A stretch of 17,042 nucleotides of DNA from Anaerolineales bacterium (GTDB lineage Bacteria; Chloroflexota; Anaerolineae; Anaerolineales; E44-bin32). Below are positions 1 through 7,377 of this stretch, piece after piece (the stretch's first letter is position 1; each line of letters begins with the position of its first letter). The position numbers and the translations under genes were made by a program. Location: contig DAOUTT010000008.1 of NCBI GenBank assembly GCA_030668545.1, forward strand, positions 1-17,042, in the 5' to 3' direction. The notes under the pieces were generated by a model. The model ran no database searches and had not been told where the DNA came from. It saw nothing but the letters and a program-made list of their open reading frames with translations.

Positions 1-17
1 CGACGAGCTCGGGATGA

Positions 18-82
18 TAAGTCCCCCACAGTCCCCTCGCGTGCATCCCCGAAGCAGAGCGGAGGGGGCTTTGGGGGATTTA
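18..82. repeat. Long imperfect inverted repeat with G5/C5 runs
   Basis: The arms 18-38 and 62-82 are inverted copies matching at 18 of 21 positions. Two of the three differences become G-U wobbles in a plus-sense transcript (G21 with T79, T32 with G68), leaving one true mismatch (C29/T71). The loop is 23 bases and contains a further short pairing (42-44 with 54-56). The right arm carries G5 runs at 64-68 and 73-77, followed by more G5 runs at 83-87 and 122-126. It lies just downstream of the rsmG stop codon. No T-run follows the hairpin on the minus strand, so it is not a textbook intrinsic terminator. It could be a dispersed palindromic element or a structured 3' end. Confidence 0.6.
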
Positions 83-126
83 GGGGGAAGAAAAGAAAAA
101 GCGATCTCTTTCGAATGGAGCGGGGG

Positions 127-849
127 CTACTTGAGCGGCCGCTTCGCGGGGATCCCCGGTTTGCGGGGGTACTTCTCCGGAGTGCAAGCGACTTTATCGA
201 CCACGATCAAATAGCGGGGTTCTGCAACTCGTGGTAGCTCTACGGGTAGAACCTGCTTGATCTCTCCCCCAAGGACGTTCAGCGACTTCTCCGCCGCATG
301 CACTTCAGCGGGACCCGCTTCTCCCTTCTGCACGATAGCGCCACCTCCCAATTTTATGAAAGGGAGGAGATATTCCAATAAGACTGGCAGGATCGCTACT
401 GCCCTGGCAATTGCCCAATCGTATTGCTCTCGGTGTTGCACCCTCTTTCCTAAGTTTTCCGCCCGGGCTTGGACAAAATCGACGCCATCCAAGCCAAGCG
501 AACTTACCACGTGGCGGCAGAACTCCATCTTTTTACCGATAGACTCAACAAGCGTCATCTTGAATTGAGGATAGACAATCTTGAGTGGGATGCCCGGGAA
601 ACCGGCGCCGGTCCCGACATCGATGACGTTCCCCGGTGGACGGAATCGCTCCACTTGAAGACATGACAACGAATCAATAAAGTGTTTGATATAGATTTCG
701 TCAGGGTCTGTAATCGCGGTTAGATTGTAGCGTTGGTTCCAACTGCGTAGTTCGCTCGCATACCATTGAAAAGCCTCGATCTGGTGGAGAGTGAGGTTTA
801 CCCCCAATAGATCGCTGGTAGTTTGGTAGAACGCATCGGGCTCATTCAT
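127..849 (-). CDS. rsmG: 16S rRNA (guanine527-N7)-methyltransferase RsmG
   Basis: RsmG (GidB) transfers a methyl group from SAM to N7 of G527 in 16S rRNA, in the cytoplasm. The 240-residue protein has the usual family length. Visible signatures are WNQRYNLTAI (about residues 37-46), the SAM loop VGTGAGFPGIP (78-88), LVESIGKKMEFCR after it, and ARAVAILPVLLEYLLPF in the C-terminal half. The ATG at 849 overlaps the end of the upstream asparaginase gene by eight bases (ATGAATGA), which implies translational coupling and makes rsmG the last visible gene of the minus-strand operon. The C-terminus has a short basic tail rich in Lys, Arg and Pro. Loss of RsmG is known in other bacteria to give low-level streptomycin resistance; nothing here suggests it is defective. 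Confidence 0.95.
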   Translation of the reverse strand: MNEPDAFYQTTSDLLGVNLTLHQIEAFQWYASELRSWNQRYNLTAITDPDEIYIKHFIDSLSCLQVERFRPPGNVIDVGTGAGFPGIPLKIVYPQFKMTLVESIGKKMEFCRHVVSSLGLDGVDFVQARAENLGKRVQHREQYDWAIARAVAILPVLLEYLLPFIKLGGGAIVQKGEAGPAEVHAAEKSLNVLGGEIKQVLPVELPRVAEPRYLIVVDKVACTPEKYPRKPGIPAKRPLK

Positions 850-1897
850 TGGTCAGATTAATAACGTCCCGAACTGCTTGGGGCGATCGAATCTCCCCTA
901 CATGTAGGCCGCTCTGATTTTGTATCGGTCGGGAGTCAAATTGCTTAAGCTGCTGACGCTCTCCAGCCGATAGAACCCCCAGTGCCTCGAGCACTGCGAT
1001 AGTAGCGACCGGCCGCGCACGACTTTCTAAATCCCCATCGAGTATCTTAAGCGCAACGCCCAACGCGGGAGATCTGGAGCCAAGAGAATTGGGTGGAATC
1101 CCTACGCCCTGATAACCCTCCGCCCCCCCTTTCGATAGCAACTGAGTGGCAGTCACCTGCATGAGCAGCGTGTCAAAACGCCCTTCGCCCGAGACCATCT
1201 CGGGATACGCAGTCATCGCTCTCACGATCGTCCTGCAACTATCCGCTTTCTCTGTTGAGAATTGCCCTGGATCCATCAAGCGGGCATAAGCAGTCGCAGC
1301 ATTGCAGATCGGAACGGCAAAATTCGGCGCCGAGCAGCCGTCGATGCCAACAATAATGTCATCAGCAGCCATCGAGACCATTTCTGCAAAGTTATGCAAG
1401 ATCTGCTTCTGGACAGGATGATCGGGTTCCAGGTAAGTCGACGTCGACGCATCAAGATAGCGCGCCACGACCAGCATCCCTGCATGCTTCCCAGAGCAAT
1501 TGTGGCGAATAGGTGAGGGTTTCTCACCTGCCGTTATCAACTTCTTTGAAGTCTTCGTATCATATGGGGTATGTGTGCCGCAGCGTAAATCCGCCTCGCT
1601 GAGTCCGATTTTTCGGAGGATCGAATGGACAACTTCAATGTGGTCATCGGTGCCGGCATGCGAGGCACACGCAATCGCCAATTCCTGCTCGCTGAGCCCA
1701 AAATGAGCCGCAGCCCGACTCTCAACGAGGGGTATTCCCTGAAATGGCTTGGCACTTGATCGGAGAAAGGTAACGAGATCTGCGTTTCCCCATGCAGCCA
1801 GAACTTCACCGCGAACATTTGCCACAGCGGCAACAAACTGGTGGGATGACTCGACGATACCACCCCGCATGATGTTCACCATCGGCTTATCACTCAT
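842..1897 (-). CDS. Asparaginase, Rhizobium etli type II / PF06089 family
   Basis: This is a 351-residue L-asparaginase-like amidohydrolase of the family typified by the inducible R. etli enzyme, unrelated to E. coli AnsA/AnsB. It would hydrolyse asparagine to aspartate and ammonia in the cytosol. Visible family residues are LRSSAKP with Ser47 and Lys50, CASHAGT with Ser79, HNCSGKHAG with Cys134 and Lys137, and GIDGCSAPNF with Cys188. From memory, these correspond to the catalytic Ser-Lys pairs and the Cys/Lys/Cys zinc site of the R. etli enzyme. SGEGRFDT follows at about 236-243. I chose the ATG at 1897 because a GGAAG lies 11 bases before it; a TTG at 1906 is only two bases from that GGAAG. 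It follows the MBL-fold gene by 58 bases and overlaps rsmG. Substrate specificity cannot be read from sequence. Confidence 0.85.
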   Translation of the reverse strand: MSDKPMVNIMRGGIVESSHQFVAAVANVRGEVLAAWGNADLVTFLRSSAKPFQGIPLVESRAAAHFGLSEQELAIACASHAGTDDHIEVVHSILRKIGLSEADLRCGTHTPYDTKTSKKLITAGEKPSPIRHNCSGKHAGMLVVARYLDASTSTYLEPDHPVQKQILHNFAEMVSMAADDIIVGIDGCSAPNFAVPICNAATAYARLMDPGQFSTEKADSCRTIVRAMTAYPEMVSGEGRFDTLLMQVTATQLLSKGGAEGYQGVGIPPNSLGSRSPALGVALKILDGDLESRARPVATIAVLEALGVLSAGERQQLKQFDSRPIQNQSGLHVGEIRSPQAVRDVINLTNE

Positions 1898-1955
1898 CAA
1901 TTGCAATGCTTCCGGTTATTTTCCCAACGCAAATTACGTGGAGAGCGTAATCCAT

Positions 1956-2792
1956 CTAAGCGCTATCAGGGAACTGCAGCAAACTTTGGTCCAGCAGTCC
2001 GGTTTTCAAACGCTTGAGTATCAAATCTTTTTGTAAAGGCTGAATGCTGAAATCTCCCATAAGATCTACTGCCGAGCGTTCTATCTCCTCGTTGCGGTTC
2101 TTGCCATCCTCCAGCTTCTCGACTCGACTCTGTACCTTCCTCAGAAAACGAGCCATATGGTTGATGTCCTTACGATCGATTCGCCCCCCGTAAGATGAGA
2201 TCAGAGCATACGATTTCATATCGGACCCGCGCAGTTCATCCAAGCTATTCAGCCATGGTTCAAGAACTGAGACTCCAACATAGGGGGGTTCATCTATGGT
2301 TACAGTATCCCCAACGAAAACAACGGATAAATCGGGGATTACCATCCACATGGAGCCAGGGCGAGGTCCGGGTCGGTGCAGAAAAACAATTTCCTTTCCT
2401 CCTATATGGATGACCATTCTCTCGGAGAAGGTTATCTCTGGAATGGCATTGTTCACCCCAGTAATTCGTTTCAGTTGATCCGCTTCAGCCCCTATCGGAT
2501 GCGCATTGCCCTTGAAGGTATCTGCCCATTCGCGGATTGTTTGTAGGGTTTGGTCTTGTGCAATAGCTGGTAATGTCAAGTTTAGCGAACCTAACACACG
2601 GTCAGGGTGAGAATCAAGCAAGACTAGAAATTTAGGCCGGCCACGCTCACTTACCACTTTAAACCATTCATTCACCTCTTCGGCATGAAGAGGTGAATCG
2701 ACGAGCAAGAGCTCTTGCCCTATGACCACTATGCCCAGGTTCACGCCGATATATTTGTTTTCAAGATATACATTTGGGACTATCTTTTGCAT
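1956..2792 (-). CDS. MBL-fold protein with degenerate metal site
   Basis: The 278-residue product has a metallo-beta-lactamase-fold layout: an N-terminal LLVDSPLH strand-turn, the position of the HxHxDH motif, a GDT strand and a C-terminal helix. The metal ligands are largely missing. The first motif reads LDSHPDRVLG (59-68), keeping His62 and Asp64 but with Asp60 and Arg65 where His is expected. The PGHTPGS-like motif reads PGPRPGS (141-147) without His. The last His site reads SSYGG (199-203). Asp162 in VGDTV is kept. An active binuclear zinc hydrolase is therefore unlikely; it may bind one metal, act as a pseudoenzyme or serve as a sensor. The ATG at 2792 has AGGGAG seven bases upstream. 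It lies 32 bases after the histidine kinase and may share its regulation. The family is clear; the function is unknown. Confidence 0.75.
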   Translation of the reverse strand: MQKIVPNVYLENKYIGVNLGIVVIGQELLLVDSPLHAEEVNEWFKVVSERGRPKFLVLLDSHPDRVLGSLNLTLPAIAQDQTLQTIREWADTFKGNAHPIGAEADQLKRITGVNNAIPEITFSERMVIHIGGKEIVFLHRPGPRPGSMWMVIPDLSVVFVGDTVTIDEPPYVGVSVLEPWLNSLDELRGSDMKSYALISSYGGRIDRKDINHMARFLRKVQSRVEKLEDGKNRNEEIERSAVDLMGDFSIQPLQKDLILKRLKTGLLDQSLLQFPDSA

Positions 2793-2824
2793 GCGGGCTC
2801 CCTAATCTTCGGTTGCTGGAGTCA

Positions 2825-5386
2825 TTATACCGGGAGCGTAAAGGTAAATGTTGAACCCTTCCCTTCTTCGCTCTCAACCCAGATCTGACCTTCATGTGCC
2901 TCCACCGCTAAGCGGCAGAAAGCCAAGCCAAGTCCAAGCCCTTTGGGGCGTTCCTCCCCCCCGAGGCGGGTGAACTTATCAAAGATGCGTTCCCGATCTC
3001 GCGGCGATATACCCACCCCGCTGTCCTTAACTGCGATTTGTAAATAATCTTCAACTTGCCTCACTGAAATTTGGATCAGATCCCCTCCCCGGGAGAATTT
3101 AATCGCATTTTCCAACAGATTAATTAACACACGGCGGACCATGTCCACGTCCATAAGGACCATAGGCAACCCGGGGGCCAATTCCATTCGCAGCTGCTGG
3201 CCCTTCGCTTCTGCCGTCGGATGTACCTCTTCTACGGCTTCAGCAACCAACGCTCCGATTGAAGTCTCGGATTTGTTCAGGACTGCTTGATCCGTCTCCA
3301 GGCGATCTAGATCAAGCAGTGACTCGACCAGTCGTGAAGCGCGGCGGCTGGAGCGCGAAGCAATCGAGAGGACTGCTTGAATCGTCTCATCGTCCCCAAC
3401 TAGAGATTCTCTCAGTACTTCAAGACTCGAGATGATATTCCCCAGCGGTGAGCGCAAATCGTGAAAAATCATCGAGGTCAAATCAGAGCGCAGCTTCGCA
3501 AGCTCCAAGCGTTCTGTAACATCACGCAGTATCCACTGCAGGAAGGAAACCGCCTCTATATCAATTCTTTTAACGTACACTTCAACGGGTAAATATTCCC
3601 CTTGTTCATTTGTAACTTGACTATCGTAGGAGATCGTTTCTCCAAGAGAGAGTTCCCTCAAATCAGCAGATAAAAATTCCTTATCTATCACGTGGAGATT
3701 GGAGATATCCAATCCGAGCAACTCGGTGCGCGGTAAACCTAACATTGTCTCGGCGCGATTATTTGCATCGGTTATTTCACCGGCAAGGTCCGTGATCAGG
3801 ATGGTGTCAATACTGTCTTCGAACAGGCTTGCGTAACGTTGCCGGGCAGCTTGAGTCTCCTTAAAAAGTTGTGCTCGAACGATCGCCGTGCCTGCCAGGT
3901 CAGCGATCCCCCTCAGCAACTCGATTTGTTCAGGCTCCAGATTATCCCCGCGAGGGTTGATCGCTTCGATCACACCAATTATTTTATCCTGAACCTGTAT
4001 CGGCACGCTTGCCATAACACGAGTTGTATAGCCGATAAGTTCATCCACTTTTGAATGGAAGCGTGGGTCGGATTGCACATCTGATACAAACACAGCTTCC
4101 TTATGATCAACAACCCAGCCCGCCAGGCCCTGGCCCTTCACCAGGCGAAGGCCAACAATCTGCTCAGCGCCCCTTCCGCTAGCTACCCGGAATTCAAGCT
4201 CACCAGTCATTTCATCGATCAAAGCCAATGACGCAGCCTCAACTTCAAGACTGTCCATGGTGCGCTCGGTTATCCGCTGCAGGACTTCATCAAGATCCAG
4301 GCTGGCAGTTACTGAGCGTGCCGTCTCGGTTAGGGCTGTCATGGATTGGACACGTCTCTGAATCTCGCCATAGAGCTGGGCGTTCGCAACGGCTGTTGCC
4401 GCTTGATCCGCGAAAGCAGAAACCAATTCGGCATCCTTAAGACCATACGCACCGATACGGTGACTGTTCACGTTCAACACGCCTACAACTCGGTCTCGCA
4501 CAATCAGCGGAGCGCCAATCCATCCCCTGATCATTCCAGATTCCTGAAGGCTTCCACGCTCCACCCATGCCGACTCTTGTTGGACATCCGTGACGACCAT
4601 GATCTTGCCAGCCTTAAATACTTCGACCCCCAGCCCACCTTCATCAATCCCCAGCGAATGGTTAAGCACTTCTTTAATATCTGTAAATCCAAACGCGGCA
4701 ACCGGTTGTAAATGGTCGTCGTTAACCAAAAAAACGCTGGCGCTATCGTACTCAATGACGCGGCGCAGTTGCTCGAGGACTTGCTCGAAGACGCTGGTGG
4801 GATCCAATGATGAACTGATCGTTCGCGCGATCTCTTGAAGCGTAGAGGCAAACCGCCTTCGTTCTTGCTCCGCCCGGAAAAGATGTGCATTGCTCACGGC
4901 GACCCCTGCCTGATCCGCTATAGCCGTTGCTAAGGCAAGGTCTTCTTCAGTGAATCCGTTTGGCTTGCGCCGCGCCAGCGTTAATGCACCGACAATATGT
5001 TCCCTTGCAAGCAGGGGCACACTTATTACGGAACGCGGGGCCCCATCTGTCTTATCATCAGGCTTTTGCAGCCACCGTTTGTCCTTGGATGTGTCTTGTA
5101 CAAGCACCGCCTGGCGGTTCTCCACCACCCACCCAGCCAGACCCTGTTCATAGGTATCTCGTAATTGTTCGGCCGAATGATCATGTACCTTCCCCCCATA
5201 GGCGATTGCCCCCTCTGTCACCTCTCCCTGCTCATCGAGCACAAGGATACTTCCCGCGGGTGCCCCTACAGCTTCAAGTGTAAGCTGCAATACGCGCTGC
5301 AGCAGCTCACGCAGGTCGAGCTGTTCGGTGAGCTCTCGGCTGATCGAATATAAGAGGTCAAGCGATGCTTTCGTACGCTCAGTCAC
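2825..5386 (-). CDS. Cytosolic GAF-GAF-GAF-PAS sensor histidine kinase
   Basis: An 853-residue hybrid-free histidine kinase with no membrane segment or signal peptide, so it should sense a cytoplasmic signal. In order: GAF1 about 25-168, GAF2 188-338, GAF3 356-506, PAS 517-625, HisKA 631-700 and HATPase 745-853. The phospho-acceptor is His642 in FHDLRSPLGN. The ATPase core is intact: N-box NLLENAIKFS with Asn760, G1 DSGVGIS, F-box IFDKFTR, and G2 GLGLGLAF. No receiver domain and no adjacent response regulator are present, so it is an orphan; the response regulator at 12429-13052 is a possible but unproven partner. The start codon is GTG at 5386, eight bases after the threonine synthase stop, with no strong Shine-Dalgarno. 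The GAF ligand cannot be predicted from sequence. Confidence 0.9.
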   Translation of the reverse strand: MTERTKASLDLLYSISRELTEQLDLRELLQRVLQLTLEAVGAPAGSILVLDEQGEVTEGAIAYGGKVHDHSAEQLRDTYEQGLAGWVVENRQAVLVQDTSKDKRWLQKPDDKTDGAPRSVISVPLLAREHIVGALTLARRKPNGFTEEDLALATAIADQAGVAVSNAHLFRAEQERRRFASTLQEIARTISSSLDPTSVFEQVLEQLRRVIEYDSASVFLVNDDHLQPVAAFGFTDIKEVLNHSLGIDEGGLGVEVFKAGKIMVVTDVQQESAWVERGSLQESGMIRGWIGAPLIVRDRVVGVLNVNSHRIGAYGLKDAELVSAFADQAATAVANAQLYGEIQRRVQSMTALTETARSVTASLDLDEVLQRITERTMDSLEVEAASLALIDEMTGELEFRVASGRGAEQIVGLRLVKGQGLAGWVVDHKEAVFVSDVQSDPRFHSKVDELIGYTTRVMASVPIQVQDKIIGVIEAINPRGDNLEPEQIELLRGIADLAGTAIVRAQLFKETQAARQRYASLFEDSIDTILITDLAGEITDANNRAETMLGLPRTELLGLDISNLHVIDKEFLSADLRELSLGETISYDSQVTNEQGEYLPVEVYVKRIDIEAVSFLQWILRDVTERLELAKLRSDLTSMIFHDLRSPLGNIISSLEVLRESLVGDDETIQAVLSIASRSSRRASRLVESLLDLDRLETDQAVLNKSETSIGALVAEAVEEVHPTAEAKGQQLRMELAPGLPMVLMDVDMVRRVLINLLENAIKFSRGGDLIQISVRQVEDYLQIAVKDSGVGISPRDRERIFDKFTRLGGEERPKGLGLGLAFCRLAVEAHEGQIWVESEEGKGSTFTFTLPV

Positions 5387-5394
5387 AGATCACT

Positions 5395-6558
5395 TCACAT
5401 CACACTCATTTGTTTCAATCCGGTGCCGGTATTAAAAAGGACAACCCGTTCGCCGGGATCCACTTCCCCGGCGGCTGCCATCCTGCGTAAACCAGCCAGT
5501 GTAGCCGCCCCTTCTAAGCAAGTATGAATACCTTCCTTCTGAGCCAGTTCGGCTTGGGCTTGAATGAACTCATCATCAGTTACAGCAATTCCTGTGCCGC
5601 CGCTTTCACGAATTGCGCTCAACACCAATCGATCGGCGTAGACTTGAGGAACCCGTATCCCATGTGCGGTTGTCTGTGCATTTTCCCAGGGTGTGATACG
5701 CGGCTCCCCTTTTTCGAGTGATTTCACGACAGGTGCGCAGCCTTCAGGCTGGACACACACCATCCGTGGTCTATCCGCACCGATCCAGCCCATCGCCTCC
5801 ATCTCAGAAAATGCCTTCCACATCCCAACCAACCCCGTACCGCCGCCTGTGGGATAAAAAATGACTTCTGGTAGCTCCCAATTGAAGGCTTCCGCCAACT
5901 CGAACCCCATCGTTTTTTTACCCTCAACGCGGTAGGGTTCCTTGAAAGTCGAGAGCCCAAACCAACCGTTCTCCTCGGTTTGTAGTGCGGCTTGCCTGCC
6001 CGCTTCATCGATCAACCCATCAACAAGGACCAATTCCCCCCCGTGAACTGCAACCTCGATCTGATATACAAGAGGCGCATCCGCGGGCATAAAGACATGA
6101 GCTTCCATCTCAGCGCGTGCGGCATAAGCAGCCAAAGCGCCTCCAGCGTTGCCAGCGGTCGGAATCGAGAGCGCTTTAGCCCCGAGTTCTTTGGCGCGCG
6201 AGACTGCAACCGCAAGCCCTCGAGCTTTAAACGTGCCGGTGGGATTGCCCCCTTCGTCTTTAACAAAGACGGGTCCGACCCCCAATTCAGCCGCGATCCG
6301 AGGCACAGGTAGGAGGGCTGTATCGCCTTCCCCCAGCGTTAGACAAAAATCATGGTTACGTACCGGAAGCAGTTCATGCCAGCGCCACAGGCCTCTAGGG
6401 CGGCTTGAGATCTGCTCTTTGTCTAAGCTATCGGCGTAATCTACCAAATCGTAGTGACAGAGCAGCGGCGAATCACATTTGAGACATATGGTTTGAAGCT
6501 GCTCATGATTAAAAAGCTCCCCGCATTCAGGGCACTCCAAACTCGTCAGTTCACTCAT
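5395..6558 (-). CDS. thrC: Threonine synthase-like PLP enzyme
   Basis: A 387-residue fold-type II PLP enzyme of the threonine synthase family, which converts O-phosphohomoserine to threonine. A zinc ribbon occupies the N-terminus (Cys9, Cys12, Cys25, Cys28). The PLP lysine is Lys111 in the TGTFKARG motif, followed by a phosphate-binding loop TAGNAGGALA (134-143), a glycine-rich PTGGGTGLVG and the C-terminal NTGTGLKQM. The motif around the lysine is FKARG rather than the commoner FKDRG, so a different amino-acid substrate is possible. The ATG at 6558 is preferred over an in-frame codon at 6651 because the protein then begins at the zinc ribbon, and a -10 box lies at 6567-6572, inside the longer version. 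No Shine-Dalgarno is visible. It is the first gene of the operon running to rsmG. Confidence 0.82.
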   Translation of the reverse strand: MSELTSLECPECGELFNHEQLQTICLKCDSPLLCHYDLVDYADSLDKEQISSRPRGLWRWHELLPVRNHDFCLTLGEGDTALLPVPRIAAELGVGPVFVKDEGGNPTGTFKARGLAVAVSRAKELGAKALSIPTAGNAGGALAAYAARAEMEAHVFMPADAPLVYQIEVAVHGGELVLVDGLIDEAGRQAALQTEENGWFGLSTFKEPYRVEGKKTMGFELAEAFNWELPEVIFYPTGGGTGLVGMWKAFSEMEAMGWIGADRPRMVCVQPEGCAPVVKSLEKGEPRITPWENAQTTAHGIRVPQVYADRLVLSAIRESGGTGIAVTDDEFIQAQAELAQKEGIHTCLEGAATLAGLRRMAAAGEVDPGERVVLFNTGTGLKQMSVM

Positions 6559-6566
6559 GTTTTTTG

Positions 6567-6572
6567 AGTATA
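6567..6572 (-). promoter_or_regulatory. Extended -10 box for thrC, probable leaderless mRNA
   Basis: On the minus strand the box reads TATACT (5 of 6 consensus) preceded by TGC, which makes an extended -10 element. It ends eight bases before the ATG at 6558, so transcription would start at or next to the start codon. The -35 region is poor at all usual spacings, which is tolerable with an extended -10. No Shine-Dalgarno exists in those eight bases. This is an inference from motif and spacing only. Confidence 0.45.
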
Positions 6573-6813
6573 GCATAGCATTCCAGCTTGAAACTACATT
6601 ACATAAGTTCCGTTTACCGCAAGATGATATGTCCAAGCGTTTTGAGGGCACAGCCTATTCAAGCCACATCGAGCGACTTATCGCATGATACCGAGCTTTT
6701 TTACTGCGCAGGTTCCTCACCGCATTGTCATCCCTTCGGCGTTGCGCATCGGCGCCCATCGTCCAATTAGGAACTCTCTGCAAGTGCAGCTAATGAAAGC
6801 GTGAGTGTGCTGA

Positions 6814-6845
6814 CATTAAAGAAAACGCGCCATCATGACGGCGCG
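6814..6845 (-). terminator. Rho-independent terminator of the SHOCT-like operon
   Basis: Read on the minus strand, a six-base-pair GC stem (CGCGCC with GGCGCG, at 6840-6845 and 6826-6831) closes an eight-base loop and is followed directly by TTTTCTTTAAT. It lies about 145 bases downstream of the last gene of the 6989-10772 operon, and no T-run follows on the plus strand, so it serves the minus strand. Confidence 0.7.
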
Positions 6846-6882
6846 CAATAAATGATTTGTCCATGGTTGACACTTTAGGGTT

Positions 6883-6915
6883 ACGCTGTTTTAGTCCCCT
6901 CCGGAAAACCAGCGT
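6883..6915. repeat. Imperfect inverted repeat downstream of the operon
   Basis: ACGCTG at 6883-6888 pairs with CAGCGT at 6910-6915, and TTTT at 6889-6892 pairs with AAAA at 6905-6908, with C6909 bulged and a 12-base loop. It sits between the last SHOCT-like gene and the intrinsic terminator. No T-run follows on either strand. It may protect the mRNA 3' end or be chance. Confidence 0.4.
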
Positions 6916-6988
6916 GAATAATCCCACTGATGATCGGGGCTCGGGTTCAGCTCGAAGTCATAAGAGTTCGAATCGAGATGACGGCTGC

Positions 6989-7360
6989 TTACTCGATAAA
7001 TATCTCGACACGTTCACCATCTTCTTCATCCACGATATCGATGATTTTTCCAGCCATCCCCTGAGTTAGCGCTTCAGCCAAGTCCTCCATAACGGCCTCT
7101 TCCTCAATCTCCGGGACGAAGCGAGCCCCCATCTTCATGCCGATATTAACCAGGCCTATCGGAAGGCTAACCCGAACTGTCTCTTTCCCGGAGTTCAAGT
7201 CACTTACTCGAATTCGCAACCACTGCGCTCCACCTTCAGTGGCACCGCTCCTGTGCTTCTCCTGTTTCTTCAAGGCTCCAAGTAATTGCGTGCCTTCTTC
7301 CGCTGTGATCTTTCCTTCGTCGATCATTTTTAGGATTTTCAATCGTTCTTTTGATGACAT
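6989..7360 (-). CDS. Small SHOCT-like domain protein
   Basis: A 123-residue soluble acidic protein of unknown function. Residues 4-30 form a SHOCT-like helical hairpin (KERLKILKMIDEGKITAEE, then an LLGAL end). A charged linker of about 15 residues follows, then a predicted beta/alpha domain (47-123) beginning WLRIRV, with SLPIGL in the middle and ending ERVEIFIE. The C-terminal domain aligns along its length with that of the membrane protein encoded just upstream (WVHVRV, SLPLPLGL, EKVKIFLG), so the two are paralogues and this copy lacks membrane segments. The ATG at 7360 has a full AAGGAGG eight bases upstream and lies 17 bases after the preceding stop. It is the last gene of the operon before the terminator. 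Related SHOCT-like segments occur at the N-terminus of LiaX/YvlB proteins; no function is proposed beyond that. Confidence 0.8.
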   Translation of the reverse strand: MSSKERLKILKMIDEGKITAEEGTQLLGALKKQEKHRSGATEGGAQWLRIRVSDLNSGKETVRVSLPIGLVNIGMKMGARFVPEIEEEAVMEDLAEALTQGMAGKIIDIVDEEDGERVEIFIE

Positions 7361-7377
7361 CTCATAGGCCTCCTTAT

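Larger units (their letters stand above)
6559..6988. other. Intergenic region between SHOCT-like operon and thrC operon
   Basis: These 430 bases hold no convincing gene on either strand. From right to left they contain an imperfect inverted repeat (6883-6892 with 6905-6915, one bulged base), the terminator of the upstream minus-strand operon (6814-6845), about 240 bases with no recognisable feature, and the thrC -10 box (6567-6572). I looked for a T-box or an amino-acid riboswitch before thrC and recognised none; the close -10 box also argues against a long leader. Confidence 0.6.

Noticed and set aside
4346..4711. Plus-strand frame of 121 codons inside the histidine kinase gene, and other long antisense frames
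   Set aside because: These lie opposite well-recognised coding sequence and show no family features.
6669..6701. Plus-strand T6 run after a short GCGA/TCGC stem
   Set aside because: No plus-strand gene lies upstream and the stem is not adjacent to the T-run.
6559..6820. Possible amino-acid riboswitch or T-box before thrC
   Set aside because: No conserved T-box sequence or riboswitch core was recognised, and the -10 box eight bases before the ATG leaves no leader.
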